Part shown: piece by piece, positions 31,379 to 40,685 of the stretch | How the letters are laid out: every line of letters starts with the position of its first letter | How positions within the stretch are numbered: position 1 is the first letter of the stretch | Assembly (NCBI GenBank): GCA_031257315.1 | Contig: JAIROW010000187.1 | Span: 1 to 44,465 of the forward strand | From: Prevotellaceae bacterium | Lineage (GTDB): Bacteria; Bacteroidota; Bacteroidia; Bacteroidales; UBA932 | Direction: 5' to 3' | Length of the DNA: 44,465 bases | Notes under the pieces: model-generated | Told to the model about the DNA's origin: nothing | The model's input: the letters and a program-made list of their open reading frames with translations, nothing else | Databases searched by the model: none | Program-made: the position numbers and the translations under genes

Positions 31379-32842
31379 TTACAGCAAAGGGGTCAGCAGC
31401 CTCGCCGTTCCTTCGACAATGCGCTTGTAAACAGGACGGTTTTGCCATTTCTCAATATTGACAAGTTTGCTGTTGTTCTGAATGTCTATATGAAATGTTT
31501 TTTCGAGACGGCGGGTGAAATTTTCGTCATATATAATTGATGTAACCTCAAAGTTGTGTTCAAAGCTTCGCATGTCAATATTTGCAGAACCGACAGCTGC
31601 TATATGTCCGTCAACAGTGATATATTTTGAATGATTAAATCCCTTGCTGTAAAGATACACTTTTACGCCGGCTTCCATCAGTTCGTCAAGAAACGACAGA
31701 GTGCTTTGATATACGATACGCGAATCGCTTTTTTCGGGCAGCATCAGCCTTACGTCCGTTCCGCTAAGCGAGGCGGTTTTTATTGCCGTGAGAATACTTT
31801 CGTTGGGCGTAAAATAGGGAGTTGAAATATATATGTGTTTCTGGGCGCTGTTGATAATCGAAAAATATGCCTGCATTATGCTTGCCCAGTCGCTGTCGGG
31901 ACCTGAGGCGACAATCTGTACGGGGGTTCGTTTGTATGACAAAAATATTTGTTCGGGAAAATATTTTTGACGTTTTCTGAGTAAAATTTCTTTCGACACA
32001 AAATACCAGTCCACCAGAAAAATTATTTGAAGAGAAAAAACCGCTTCGCCTTCGATTTTTAAATGGGTATCAGCCCAGTAGCCGAATCTTCCGCCGTCGA
32101 TGTATCTGTCGGCGATATTTATTCCACCCATAAAAGCAACCTTGCCATCGACAACCAAAATTTTGCGATGGTTTCTGTAATTAAGTTTGCTGGACAGAAA
32201 CGGAAAACGGACTTTCATGAACGGAAAAATCTTTCCGCCAGCTTTTTTTATGCTTCCCGTATATCGTTTCGACAGACTCCAGCTGCCAACATCGTCGTAT
32301 ATTACCCTGACGTCAACGCCTTCTTCGGCTTTGCGTACCAGAATTTTTCTTATTTCGTTGCCTATTTTGTCGTCTTCTATGATATAAAATTCGATATGAA
32401 TATGGTCTTTCGCCGAAAGCAGAGCTTCCTTGACCGCCGCAAAGGTTTTTTCGCCGGTATGGTACGTTTCAATACTGTTGTATTCCGAAATCAGCGCTTT
32501 GCTGTTGTTCAACAGTAAAGTCATAATATGTTTAAATTCATTCTGTTCGGGATAATCTTCAAATATTTTACTTGCGTGCAGTTTGCGGACTTGCTGACGT
32601 GTAAGCCTGTCGGTATATTTGAAATCTTTCAGCGCTTTTCTGCTGAATATCTTTGTTTTCCGATAATTCTGTCCGAAAAATACATAGAGAACAGGTCCTG
32701 CTACCGGCAAAAAATAAAGTACAACAATCCACATTGTTGTACGGGTCGGGTCGCGTTTGGTGTGATTGTGAATCATTATTACCGAAATTGCCACCGCAAT
32801 CAGGTAATGAGCTATCATAATGATTTGAAAAATATTTGTCAT
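31379..32842 (-). CDS. cls: Cardiolipin synthase (phospholipase D family)
   Basis: Two HxK motifs: NHRKILVVDGKVAFMGGINIADRY and NHSKYITVDGHIAAVGSANIDMRSF. N-terminal membrane anchor. Confidence 0.95.
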   Translation of the reverse strand: MTNIFQIIMIAHYLIAVAISVIMIHNHTKRDPTRTTMWIVVLYFLPVAGPVLYVFFGQNYRKTKIFSRKALKDFKYTDRLTRQQVRKLHASKIFEDYPEQNEFKHIMTLLLNNSKALISEYNSIETYHTGEKTFAAVKEALLSAKDHIHIEFYIIEDDKIGNEIRKILVRKAEEGVDVRVIYDDVGSWSLSKRYTGSIKKAGGKIFPFMKVRFPFLSSKLNYRNHRKILVVDGKVAFMGGINIADRYIDGGRFGYWADTHLKIEGEAVFSLQIIFLVDWYFVSKEILLRKRQKYFPEQIFLSYKRTPVQIVASGPDSDWASIMQAYFSIINSAQKHIYISTPYFTPNESILTAIKTASLSGTDVRLMLPEKSDSRIVYQSTLSFLDELMEAGVKVYLYSKGFNHSKYITVDGHIAAVGSANIDMRSFEHNFEVTSIIYDENFTRRLEKTFHIDIQNNSKLVNIEKWQNRPVYKRIVEGTARLLTPLL

Positions 32843-32876
32843 ACGGTTTCGGTTATTGATTTATTTTTTTACATGT

Positions 32877-33449
32877 TTATTTAGGGAACAGGCTGTAATA
32901 CAAATCTTCAAAAGTTCCGTGTTCGCACATCTGTACAAGTTCTTCGAGAATTTTATCGCTGTCGCCATCGTATTTTGCTTTAAGATTGTGTCCGAACACT
33001 ACTGCAATACTTTGCCAGAACAGTGCGGAAAATCCTCCACGAAACTCTTTCAATACCGAATACGATGTTTTTCCTGTTTCTCTGTCAATCAGTTTTATCA
33101 GCATTTTACCCTGCGAAACGGTTAAATCGCGCAAAGGCGCGTCAAACTCCGCAAACAGCTCTTTTTCTGTCTGTTTTGCAAATGCTTTCCGTTCTTTTTT
33201 CGACGGTATGGACTGATATTTTCTGTCGAGTTCTGCCAGTTTTTTTTTCGCAATTTGCGTATATGGATACACTTTTTTCAAATTGTAAACTGTACGTTTA
33301 AACCTGTTGAAATCTTTTTTATTTTTCCATGCGTAAACGTAAATTCCGGGTAAAACAACAGTATCGCACTGTAAAAAAGATACAGTTTTTGCCTCGACCG
33401 AGCCAGAAACAAACAGTAATAAAAGCGTTAAAAAACGTCTGACATACAT
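32877..33449 (-). CDS. DUF4294 domain protein
   Basis: CDTVVLPGIYVYAWKNKKDFNRFKRTVYNLKKVYPYTQIAKKKLAELD is typical of DUF4294. Confidence 0.75.
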   Translation of the reverse strand: MYVRRFLTLLLLFVSGSVEAKTVSFLQCDTVVLPGIYVYAWKNKKDFNRFKRTVYNLKKVYPYTQIAKKKLAELDRKYQSIPSKKERKAFAKQTEKELFAEFDAPLRDLTVSQGKMLIKLIDRETGKTSYSVLKEFRGGFSALFWQSIAVVFGHNLKAKYDGDSDKILEELVQMCEHGTFEDLYYSLFPK

Positions 33450-33473
33450 TTGCGTATTAAATAATCATCTGCT

Positions 33474-34568
33474 CTAAATAAAATCCTTGCCCTTATCTGC
33501 CAGAACGTCTGAAACCGTTTGCTTTATCGATTCTTCGTCGTTTCGGGGACAAATCATCAAAACGTCTTCGGTGTCAACAATGAGATAATTTTCCAGTCCT
33601 TTTACTACAAGCAGTTTATTCGGATTTGCAGAATCTATCATGCTGTTCGATACTTCCGATAAATATACATTACTGCTTTTCAGAGCATTACTGTTTTCGT
33701 CTTTCGACATCTGGATATAAAGCGAATTCCATGTTCCGACGTCAGACCATCCAAAATCGGCGGCAAAAACGTAAACATTTTCAGCTTTTTCCATCAATCC
33801 ATAATCAATGGAAATACTTTTGCACTGGCTGTAAGCGTCGAAAATAAAACTTTCTTCCCTGTCTGTATTGTAATAATCGTTTCCTGCTGCAAAAATTTCC
33901 GTAACATCAGGTAAATGCCGCGCCAGCGCTTTTCTTATAGCGTCAAGACTCCAGATAAAAATTCCGGAGTTCCAGTAAAATTCGCCGCTTTTAAAAAATA
34001 TTCTTGCGGTTTCTATATCTGGCTTCTCAGTAAAAGTTTTGACCTTGCACACAGAATCCTGACATTCGGGAGCGTCTTCCTTTTCGACCTGAATATATCC
34101 GTATCCGGTTTCGGGTCTCGACGGTTTCAGCCCAACTGTAACCAGAGCGTTGTTGTCGCCAGCATAAGCCAATCCGTTGAGCATTACTTCAAGAAACTTG
34201 TTTTCGTTGAAAATAAAGTGGTCGGACGGAGTAACGACAACCCTTGCCTGTGGATTGATTTTCAGAAGTTTGCAAGTTGCGTAAACTATACATGGAGCAG
34301 TGTTGCGACGCATTGGCTCGCACAGAACCTGACTTTCGTTCAGTTCAGGTATTTCTTTAAGTACCAGTTCTTTGTAAATTTCTCCCGTAACGACGAGAAA
34401 GTTCTGAACGGGAATAATTCTTGCAAACCGTTCAAAAGTCTGACGTATAAATGTTTTACCGGTACCCAGAATATCAAGAAACTGTTTTGGTTTTTTTGTT
34501 CTGCTCATTGGCCAGAATCTGCTTCCGATTCCGCCTGCCATTATTATACAATAATCGTTGTTATTCAT
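33474..34568 (-). CDS. manC: Mannose-1-phosphate guanylyltransferase
   Basis: IMAGGIGSRFWPMSRTKKPKQFLDILG, TPSDHFI, FTEKPDIETA, FGWSDVGTWNSL. Confidence 0.93.
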   Translation of the reverse strand: MNNNDYCIIMAGGIGSRFWPMSRTKKPKQFLDILGTGKTFIRQTFERFARIIPVQNFLVVTGEIYKELVLKEIPELNESQVLCEPMRRNTAPCIVYATCKLLKINPQARVVVTPSDHFIFNENKFLEVMLNGLAYAGDNNALVTVGLKPSRPETGYGYIQVEKEDAPECQDSVCKVKTFTEKPDIETARIFFKSGEFYWNSGIFIWSLDAIRKALARHLPDVTEIFAAGNDYYNTDREESFIFDAYSQCKSISIDYGLMEKAENVYVFAADFGWSDVGTWNSLYIQMSKDENSNALKSSNVYLSEVSNSMIDSANPNKLLVVKGLENYLIVDTEDVLMICPRNDEESIKQTVSDVLADKGKDFI

Positions 34569-34971
34569 TTATTCTATATTGTTTATTTCTTAATCCAAAC
34601 ATATTATAAAGTTTCGACAAAATTAATCAATTTTTATCAATCCAATATATGTTCGATGCAAAAAACACGAAAAACGTTGTATCAATGACTGCTCCAAACA
34701 GGCGAATAAGGTTATAATATATTGATAATTAACAAAATATAACATTAAAATACAGATATTTTTTTTGTCTGAGTTATGACAAACAGATAAAGGTTTTGAG
34801 AATTGTAATTGACAGAAATTTGTCATTCAGGATATTCATGTCAACAAATATGCTACCGTTATGATTTTTTTTGCTTGCGAAAATATCCTTTTTTGTTGAT
34901 ACATTTGCCTCAACAGCAAATTTTTCAACCTATGAGTTACTGTTATGTCCATATTATTTATTTTTCACGCT

Positions 34972-35616
34972 TTAACTGATTTTAAATTTCAGATATGTAA
35001 CAGGAATGCCCTGCGCAGCAAACCGCATTTCGTAAAACGTTTTTATTTTCAGAAATTCATTGTCGGGACACTGAGCGTATATATCTGTAAACGCATCAAG
35101 TAATGTGAAATTATTTTTATTGATAACAGACAAAGTATAATCGTGCAATATCCGGCTGTCGGTTTTCAGATGAATGATACCGTCCTGTTTCAAAAACTGA
35201 CGATACCGTTCTATAAACTCAGGAGCGGTAAGCCGTTTTCGCGGTTTATTGATTTGCGGATCAGGAAAAGTTATCCAGATTTCTTCAACTTCGTCGGCAT
35301 CAAAAAAATCAACTATAAATTCGATGCGCGTTCTTAGAAATGCAGCATTCGGAATTTTCTCTTCCTCAACTGTTTTTGCTCCGCGCCATATTCTGGCGCC
35401 TTTGACGTCAATGCCCAAAAAATTTTTTTGAGGATATTTTTTTGACAGTGCAACCGTGTATTCTCCTTTGCCGCAGCCAAGTTCAAGAATTAAAGGATTT
35501 AAATTGCCGAACCTGTTTTTCCACAAACCTTTATATTCGCAAAAGTTATTTTCGGGTTGAAAAACATGCGGAAAGTTTTTATTTTCGGCGAATTTCATCA
35601 GTTTATTTTTTCCCAT
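34972..35616 (-). CDS. trmB: tRNA (guanine-N7-)-methyltransferase
   Basis: LILELGCGKGEYTVALSKKYPQKNFLGIDVKGARIWRGAK; IWITFPDPQINKPRKRL. Confidence 0.95.
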   Translation of the reverse strand: MGKNKLMKFAENKNFPHVFQPENNFCEYKGLWKNRFGNLNPLILELGCGKGEYTVALSKKYPQKNFLGIDVKGARIWRGAKTVEEEKIPNAAFLRTRIEFIVDFFDADEVEEIWITFPDPQINKPRKRLTAPEFIERYRQFLKQDGIIHLKTDSRILHDYTLSVINKNNFTLLDAFTDIYAQCPDNEFLKIKTFYEMRFAAQGIPVTYLKFKIS

Positions 35617-35666
35617 TTTTTTGACGATTTACCGGATATATCAGTTTTTTATATGATACAAAACCA

Positions 35667-35732
35667 GACAGAACTGTCTTAAAAACACATTTACAGCATT
35701 TTGCAACAAATGTTCTGTAAGACAGTTCTGTC
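35667..35732. repeat. 15-bp perfect inverted repeat, each arm itself a hairpin
   Basis: GACAGAACTGTCTTA (35667-35681) / TAAGACAGTTCTGTC (35718-35732), in the trmB to acidic-ORF gap. Confidence 0.85.
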
Positions 35733-35760
35733 GAAAGATAACCTGTTATGTTACTGTTTT

Positions 35761-36168
35761 TTATCTGTCGTCATTACGGTTTTCTTCATCTTCACTGTCG
35801 TCATCGTCCCAGTCTTCACTGTCATCGTCGTCCCAGTCTTCACTGTCGTCATCGTCCCAGTCTTCACTGTCATCATCGTCCCAGTCCTCACTGTCATCAT
35901 CGTCCCAGTCCTCATCATCGTCGTCCCAGTCCTCATCATCATCGTCCCAGTTCTCATCGTCGTCGTCCCAGTCCTCATCTTTGTCGGTGTTGTCGAGATA
36001 ATAACTGCCGGTTGTCAATTTTCCGTTTCGATAGATACTTAATTCGTCAAATTCATCATAGTCAGAACGTTTTGACCTTTTTTCCTTCAATGGCGATTTT
36101 CCTCTAACTTGCTGTTCGCCAGTACGACCTTTGTCGTAAAATTTATGAAAATTCATGTTAGTTTTCAT
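35761..36168 (-). CDS. Small bipartite protein with extremely acidic C-terminal (EDWDDDD(S))8 repeats
   Basis: 135 aa. Basic/polar N-terminus (HKFYDKGRTGEQQVRGKSPLKEKRSKRSDYDEFDE) followed by eight EDW/ENW-DDDD units. The ORF stays open across the repeats. Confidence 0.75.
   Translation of the reverse strand: MKTNMNFHKFYDKGRTGEQQVRGKSPLKEKRSKRSDYDEFDELSIYRNGKLTTGSYYLDNTDKDEDWDDDDENWDDDDEDWDDDDEDWDDDDSEDWDDDDSEDWDDDDSEDWDDDDSEDWDDDDSEDEENRNDDR
35783..35983. repeat. 21/24-bp coding minisatellite
   Basis: Eight TCGTCCCAG-centred units: 24-bp spacing for the SEDWDDDD units and 21-bp spacing for the EDWDDDD units. Confidence 0.9.
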
Positions 36169-36327
36169 TTGTATTTAAGATAAAAACTTTATAATACCAT
36201 CTTTAATAAAAAAATTATGATGCAATTTTAATACTATTTTTTGAAATGAACAGCATTAAAATCAAAATTTTTTGCGTATTTATTTTTTTTGGACGCATAA
36301 CTGTTTTATAATCAGCAATAAATAAAA

Positions 36328-36942
36328 TCATTTCAGGTTACAGAATTTGAAAAAAAAATTTTTTTTATGCACAAAATTTGACGGTATTGCCGTCTCAAAG
36401 TATGTGTTTAAGTCTTTTTTTACCGGTTTTGCGTTTTGCGACAGTTTTACCATGTATGGAAAAACGAAATCTGCCGCATAAACAAGTTTGCCGTATGTTG
36501 CCGATTTTTTCAAATCCTTATTCAGAATATCGACGCCTGTGAGTTTCAAAGAATGGATTGCGTATGCTAAAATACTGAAAATCACTACTGTTTTCAGTAT
36601 TCCAAAAATCATTCCCAAAAGTCGGTTTATCCAGTTCAGCATTGCCGATTTCAGCAATTTGTCCAGTATTTTTGAAAGTCGGAATGTGATAAAATATACT
36701 GTGAGAGCAATTATTGCAAACATAATTATAAAAACGATGATTTTTGTTGATCCTTCGTCAACGTTAAAATATTTGCGCCACCAGTCTGTAAACATTAATG
36801 CAAGTTTGCAGGCGACGTATGTTCCGGCAATTATTCCAATCAAGCCAATCAGCTGACAGACCATTCCTCTGATATAGCCAAAAACGGCTGCCAAAAACAG
36901 GGAAATCAGTACAATAATATCAAAAATCGAAAATGCTTCCAT
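36328..36942 (-). CDS. CvpA family protein
   Basis: FDIIVLISLFLAAVFGYIRGMVCQLIGLIGIIAGTYVA with four transmembrane segments. Confidence 0.85.
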   Translation of the reverse strand: MEAFSIFDIIVLISLFLAAVFGYIRGMVCQLIGLIGIIAGTYVACKLALMFTDWWRKYFNVDEGSTKIIVFIIMFAIIALTVYFITFRLSKILDKLLKSAMLNWINRLLGMIFGILKTVVIFSILAYAIHSLKLTGVDILNKDLKKSATYGKLVYAADFVFPYMVKLSQNAKPVKKDLNTYFETAIPSNFVHKKNFFFKFCNLK

Positions 36943-36951
36943 ATTTATCGT

Positions 36952-37233
36952 TTACTCAAAAATAAAAACATCTTCGTTTTCAAATTTCATGCAGTAATGT
37001 TCCCGCGCATATTTTTCGACGCTGTCTCTGCAAGTTTCAAACGTTTCAATCCGTTTTTCGAGTTCCTGCGTATTTTTTTTATACAGTTCTATCTTTTTTT
37101 CGATTTTTCTGTTGACGGCTCTCTGCCGTAGCCACTGCATGATACTGGCTTCGTCGAAAAAAACAATCCAAATGGCAAATATTATCAGAATGGCACAATA
37201 TTTGTTTCTGAAAATTTTGGGTACTCGCCTCAT
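36952..37233 (-). CDS. FtsB/DivIC-type septum formation initiator
   Basis: 93 aa. One transmembrane segment, coiled coil, and YAREHYCMKFENEDVFIFE C-terminus. Confidence 0.85.
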   Translation of the reverse strand: MRRVPKIFRNKYCAILIIFAIWIVFFDEASIMQWLRQRAVNRKIEKKIELYKKNTQELEKRIETFETCRDSVEKYAREHYCMKFENEDVFIFE

Positions 37234-37235
37234 TG

Positions 37236-38147
37236 TTATGGAGTTTGAGTTGATTCTATAATGTCCATCAATTCTGAAATTTTGGGGGTAAGAATTATTT
37301 CCGTTCTTCTGTTTTTCTGTTTTCCTTCGTTTGTGTCATTCGGTTCAATCGGGACAAATTCGCCGCGACCGGCGGCAGTTATTCTCGACGGGTCGATTGA
37401 TTTGTTTATCAGCAGAGTACGGACTACGGTAGTTGCACGTTTTACGCTCAAATCCCAGTTGTCGGTCAAAGCGCCTGTTCCAGAATATTTTACGTTATCG
37501 GTGTGTCCTTCTACCATAATATTAATATCGGGATTTTGCTCCAACACTTTTCTGATTTCAGCCAGAGCCTGCAATCCGGGCTTTTCGATGTCCCATTTTC
37601 CTGATTTGAAGAGCAGTTTTTCATCTACGGATACATATACCTTGCCGTTTTTTTGCTTGACAGTCAATCCCTTTCCTTCAAAACCCATCAGAGCGTCGGC
37701 AACTTTTTTCTTTAACTGATTCAGAGCGGCAGCCTGTTTTTCCATTGCTTCCTGAAGTTCTACATATTTTTTGTTTTTTTCTCTCAGTTCGTCTTCTTTC
37801 TGTTGCAGAGATTCTTCGTTTTGCTGTATCTTTTTCAACAAATCCTGCATTTCTTTTTGCGAAGCGCTGGTCATGCTTTTTTGCAGAGTTTGGGAATCTT
37901 CATACTGTTTTTTCAGCGATTTGTTTTCATCTTTCAGCGATTTTATTTCGCCGTTTAAATCGTTAATATCTTTCTCATACTGAGCAAGTTTGGCTGTCTG
38001 TTCGTTTGATTTTACATTTAAATTATCGTAACTGTCTGTCAGCCTGTCATATCTGAATTTTAAATCATTATATTTTTTCGATGTAACGCAAGACGTCAAC
38101 AATTCAGAAAAACATATCAAAACTAAAAAAATAAATACTCTTTTCAT
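37236..38147 (-). CDS. OmpA-family lipoprotein with coiled coil
   Basis: Lipobox LLTSCVTSKKYND; coiled coil; NPDINIMVEGHTDNVKYSG...DLSVKRATTVVRTLLINKSIDPSRITAAGRGEFVPIEPNDTNEGKQKNRRTEIILTP. Confidence 0.95.
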   Translation of the reverse strand: MKRVFIFLVLICFSELLTSCVTSKKYNDLKFRYDRLTDSYDNLNVKSNEQTAKLAQYEKDINDLNGEIKSLKDENKSLKKQYEDSQTLQKSMTSASQKEMQDLLKKIQQNEESLQQKEDELREKNKKYVELQEAMEKQAAALNQLKKKVADALMGFEGKGLTVKQKNGKVYVSVDEKLLFKSGKWDIEKPGLQALAEIRKVLEQNPDINIMVEGHTDNVKYSGTGALTDNWDLSVKRATTVVRTLLINKSIDPSRITAAGRGEFVPIEPNDTNEGKQKNRRTEIILTPKISELMDIIESTQTP

Positions 38148-38172
38148 GATAAAACCATAATAAAATCCGGCG

Positions 38173-38180
38173 CAAAGTTA
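38173..38180 (-). promoter_or_regulatory. Bacteroidetes -7 box (TAACTTTG) upstream of the OmpA-family gene
   Basis: CAAAGTTA on the + strand, 26 bp upstream of the start codon. Confidence 0.4.
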
Positions 38181-38535
38181 ATAACTTTTATTGAAATTTT
38201 AATAACATTTCCTGATTTGTACGCTACAAATTTTTGGGCATTGAAATTAGAGTTAATGTAAATTTAAATATGATATTGGAAAGCATATATCTGGCTTTCA
38301 GCCAGTACATACTCAAATAAATTTACATAAACGCTATTAAATGAAACTGAATACTGTGGATTGACTTTATAAAGGATTTTAAACAGCATGTACAAAAGTT
38401 TTTAAACTCTGTAACAGATACAAAACAGAGTTTATGCAAATTTATCGACGTATCAATTGACTGAAAGCCAATAGTTTTACAACCGCATGTATTTAACCTT
38501 TGCAGAGATGCGATAAATTGCGTCCATTACTAACT

Positions 38536-38558
38536 GGGCGCGATTTATTATCGCGCCC
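38536..38558. repeat. GGGCGCGATttattATCGCGCCC palindrome
   Basis: 9-bp perfect stem with 5-nt loop, directly 3' of the S9 peptidase stop. Preceded by a degenerate GCAGAGATGCGATAAATTGCGTC. Confidence 0.85.
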
Positions 38559-38564
38559 CTGCTT

Positions 38565-40652
38565 TCATATTCCTAAATATTTTTCGAGCCATGCAAAAAA
38601 TTCTCTTTGCCATAAAATAGCATCTTGTGGACGAAGTACCCAGTGACTTGCTTTCGGGAATACGACCAGACGGGCTGGCACATTCATCATGCGTGCAGCA
38701 TTGAATGCAGCCAGCGATTGCGTGTATGGAACGCGGAAATCGTTTTCGCCGTGAAATATAAGTATCGGAGTATCCCATCTGTCGATAAATTTTATGGGCG
38801 ACTGGGAATAAATTTTTTCGACATATTTATTGTTTTTGTCAAGGAACGAGCCGCCGGTTTCCCAGTTTTCAAAAAACAGTTCTTCCGTTGTGTAGTACAT
38901 TGTTTCCATCCAGAAAATTCCGCAGTGTGCAATGAATGTCTTGAACCGTTTGTTGTGATTGCCCGCAAGCCAATATACAGAATAGCCTCCGTAACTTGCG
39001 CCAACAGCGGCAAGCCGGCTGGAGTCAATCCACGACTGTCGGGCGATATAGTCTGCCGCCGAAAGCAAATCGCGTTCAGGCTGTCCGCCATGATCTTTGC
39101 TGACAGCGTCGCACCATTCCTGTCCGTAGCCGCTGACGCCGCGCCGTGCGGGATAAATGACGGCATAACCTTTCGACGCCATCAAAGCATAATTCCAGCG
39201 GTAGCTGAACGACTGGCTTACTGCGCCCTGAGGTCCGCCGGTACACATCATTATACATGGATACTGTTTCGATTTGTCGATATTTGGAGGCAGTATGACC
39301 CATACCGGCATTTTTTTGTCGTCGGTGGTTTTTACCCAGTGTAATTCCATTTCGGGCAGGTCTAACTGTTCAAGAATATGCCGGTTGATGAACGACAGTT
39401 CCGTCGATTCGCCGGTAGCAGCGTCAAGTCTGAATATTTCCGACGGTTTTGTAATCTGCGAACGCACTGTTACAAGGTCGTTACCGGCGGTCAGCTGAAC
39501 GTTTTGAAAGTCGAAGTATCCGTCTTTGCTTATCTGTGTAAATTTTGTTTTGTCCGACAGTTCCATTTTAAACACTCTGTATGTTTCGTCGAAACAGGCT
39601 GTAAGATACATCGACTGGCTGTCTCTGTTCCATACGAGACTTGAAGGGCTGGCGTCGAAATTCTGCGAATGGTCGCTCATGTTTCCGGCAGCGAAATCGT
39701 ATATAAAGATGCGTTCTTTGTCGGCTTCAAATCCTGCGCGTTCCATGCTTAGCCACGCCAATTTTGTTCCGTCGGGCGAATATACGGGGTGTTTGTCGTA
39801 ACCGTACATTCCTTCGGTCAGGTTCGAGGTTTTTCCGGTTTCGAGATCATATATATAAATGTCGGAATCGGTTGATTCTGCATAATCTTTACCTGTCAGT
39901 TTTTTGCACGAGTATGCCAGTTTTTTGCCGTCGGGCGACCACGATGTTTCGGAAATGTCGTCGAAGGGTTTCATTGGCGCGTCCCATGGTTCGTCTTTCA
40001 TTATATCTTTCATGCCGCTAAGTTTTCCGTCGCTGTATCCGGCAATGTAAAGATGTGAAAATGTGCCGTCTTTCCACGAATCCCAGTGACGGTACATCAG
40101 GTCGTCGGCAATGTATGCTTCGGCTTTTGGCAGGTCGGCATATACGTCTTTTCCAAGCGTTTTTGTAACCTGAGTATCTATGGAAATCAGCAGTTTTGAG
40201 CCGTCGGGCGAGTACGAAAATTCGTTGACGGGCTGGCTGTCGGGCGTTTTCACTTCTCTTTCCCATGCGCCGCCTGGCGTGATTTCATATATTTTGCCGT
40301 TTCGTACAAAACCTATGTACTTGCCATCGGGACTCCATTGCAGCGAACCTTCCTTTTCGGGGGTGAATGTCAGCTGTTTGCCGTTGTTGCCGTCAATGTC
40401 GCAGACATGGATTTCCGAATTGCTTCTGTTCTGTTCAATATCGTACCACGTAACGGTATAAGCCACCGTTTTACCGTCGGGCGATACCTGCACGCTGCCA
40501 AGTCGTCCGAAGTTCCACAGGACTTCGGGGGTCAGCAGTTTGCTTTCGAGTTTAATTTCTTTTTTTCCAATCATTTCAGATGATGTTTTTTGCTCCCGTC
40601 CGTTGCAGGCGCACAGAAGAGCGACTGTTAACAAAAATACTGAATTTTTCAT
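38565..40652 (-). CDS. S9-family prolyl oligopeptidase/acylaminoacyl-peptidase
   Basis: N-terminal beta-propeller (TolB-like WSPDGKK repeats) and C-terminal GASYGGYSVYWLAGN nucleophile elbow with FHGENDFRVPYTQSLAAFNAARMM. Confidence 0.95.
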   Translation of the reverse strand: MKNSVFLLTVALLCACNGREQKTSSEMIGKKEIKLESKLLTPEVLWNFGRLGSVQVSPDGKTVAYTVTWYDIEQNRSNSEIHVCDIDGNNGKQLTFTPEKEGSLQWSPDGKYIGFVRNGKIYEITPGGAWEREVKTPDSQPVNEFSYSPDGSKLLISIDTQVTKTLGKDVYADLPKAEAYIADDLMYRHWDSWKDGTFSHLYIAGYSDGKLSGMKDIMKDEPWDAPMKPFDDISETSWSPDGKKLAYSCKKLTGKDYAESTDSDIYIYDLETGKTSNLTEGMYGYDKHPVYSPDGTKLAWLSMERAGFEADKERIFIYDFAAGNMSDHSQNFDASPSSLVWNRDSQSMYLTACFDETYRVFKMELSDKTKFTQISKDGYFDFQNVQLTAGNDLVTVRSQITKPSEIFRLDAATGESTELSFINRHILEQLDLPEMELHWVKTTDDKKMPVWVILPPNIDKSKQYPCIMMCTGGPQGAVSQSFSYRWNYALMASKGYAVIYPARRGVSGYGQEWCDAVSKDHGGQPERDLLSAADYIARQSWIDSSRLAAVGASYGGYSVYWLAGNHNKRFKTFIAHCGIFWMETMYYTTEELFFENWETGGSFLDKNNKYVEKIYSQSPIKFIDRWDTPILIFHGENDFRVPYTQSLAAFNAARMMNVPARLVVFPKASHWVLRPQDAILWQREFFAWLEKYLGI

Positions 40653-40685
40653 ATCTAATATCTAAAAAATATTTATCAAATTTCA

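Noticed and set aside
33915-34688. 257-aa ORF antisense to manC
   Set aside because: Almost entirely within the clear manC gene, with no domain features.
35701-36042. Val/Pro/Ile repeat ORF on the + strand (113 aa)
   Set aside because: Antisense reading of the Asp-rich minisatellite. The minus frame has a sensible N-terminal region and start, so that frame is preferred, although neither has proven expression.
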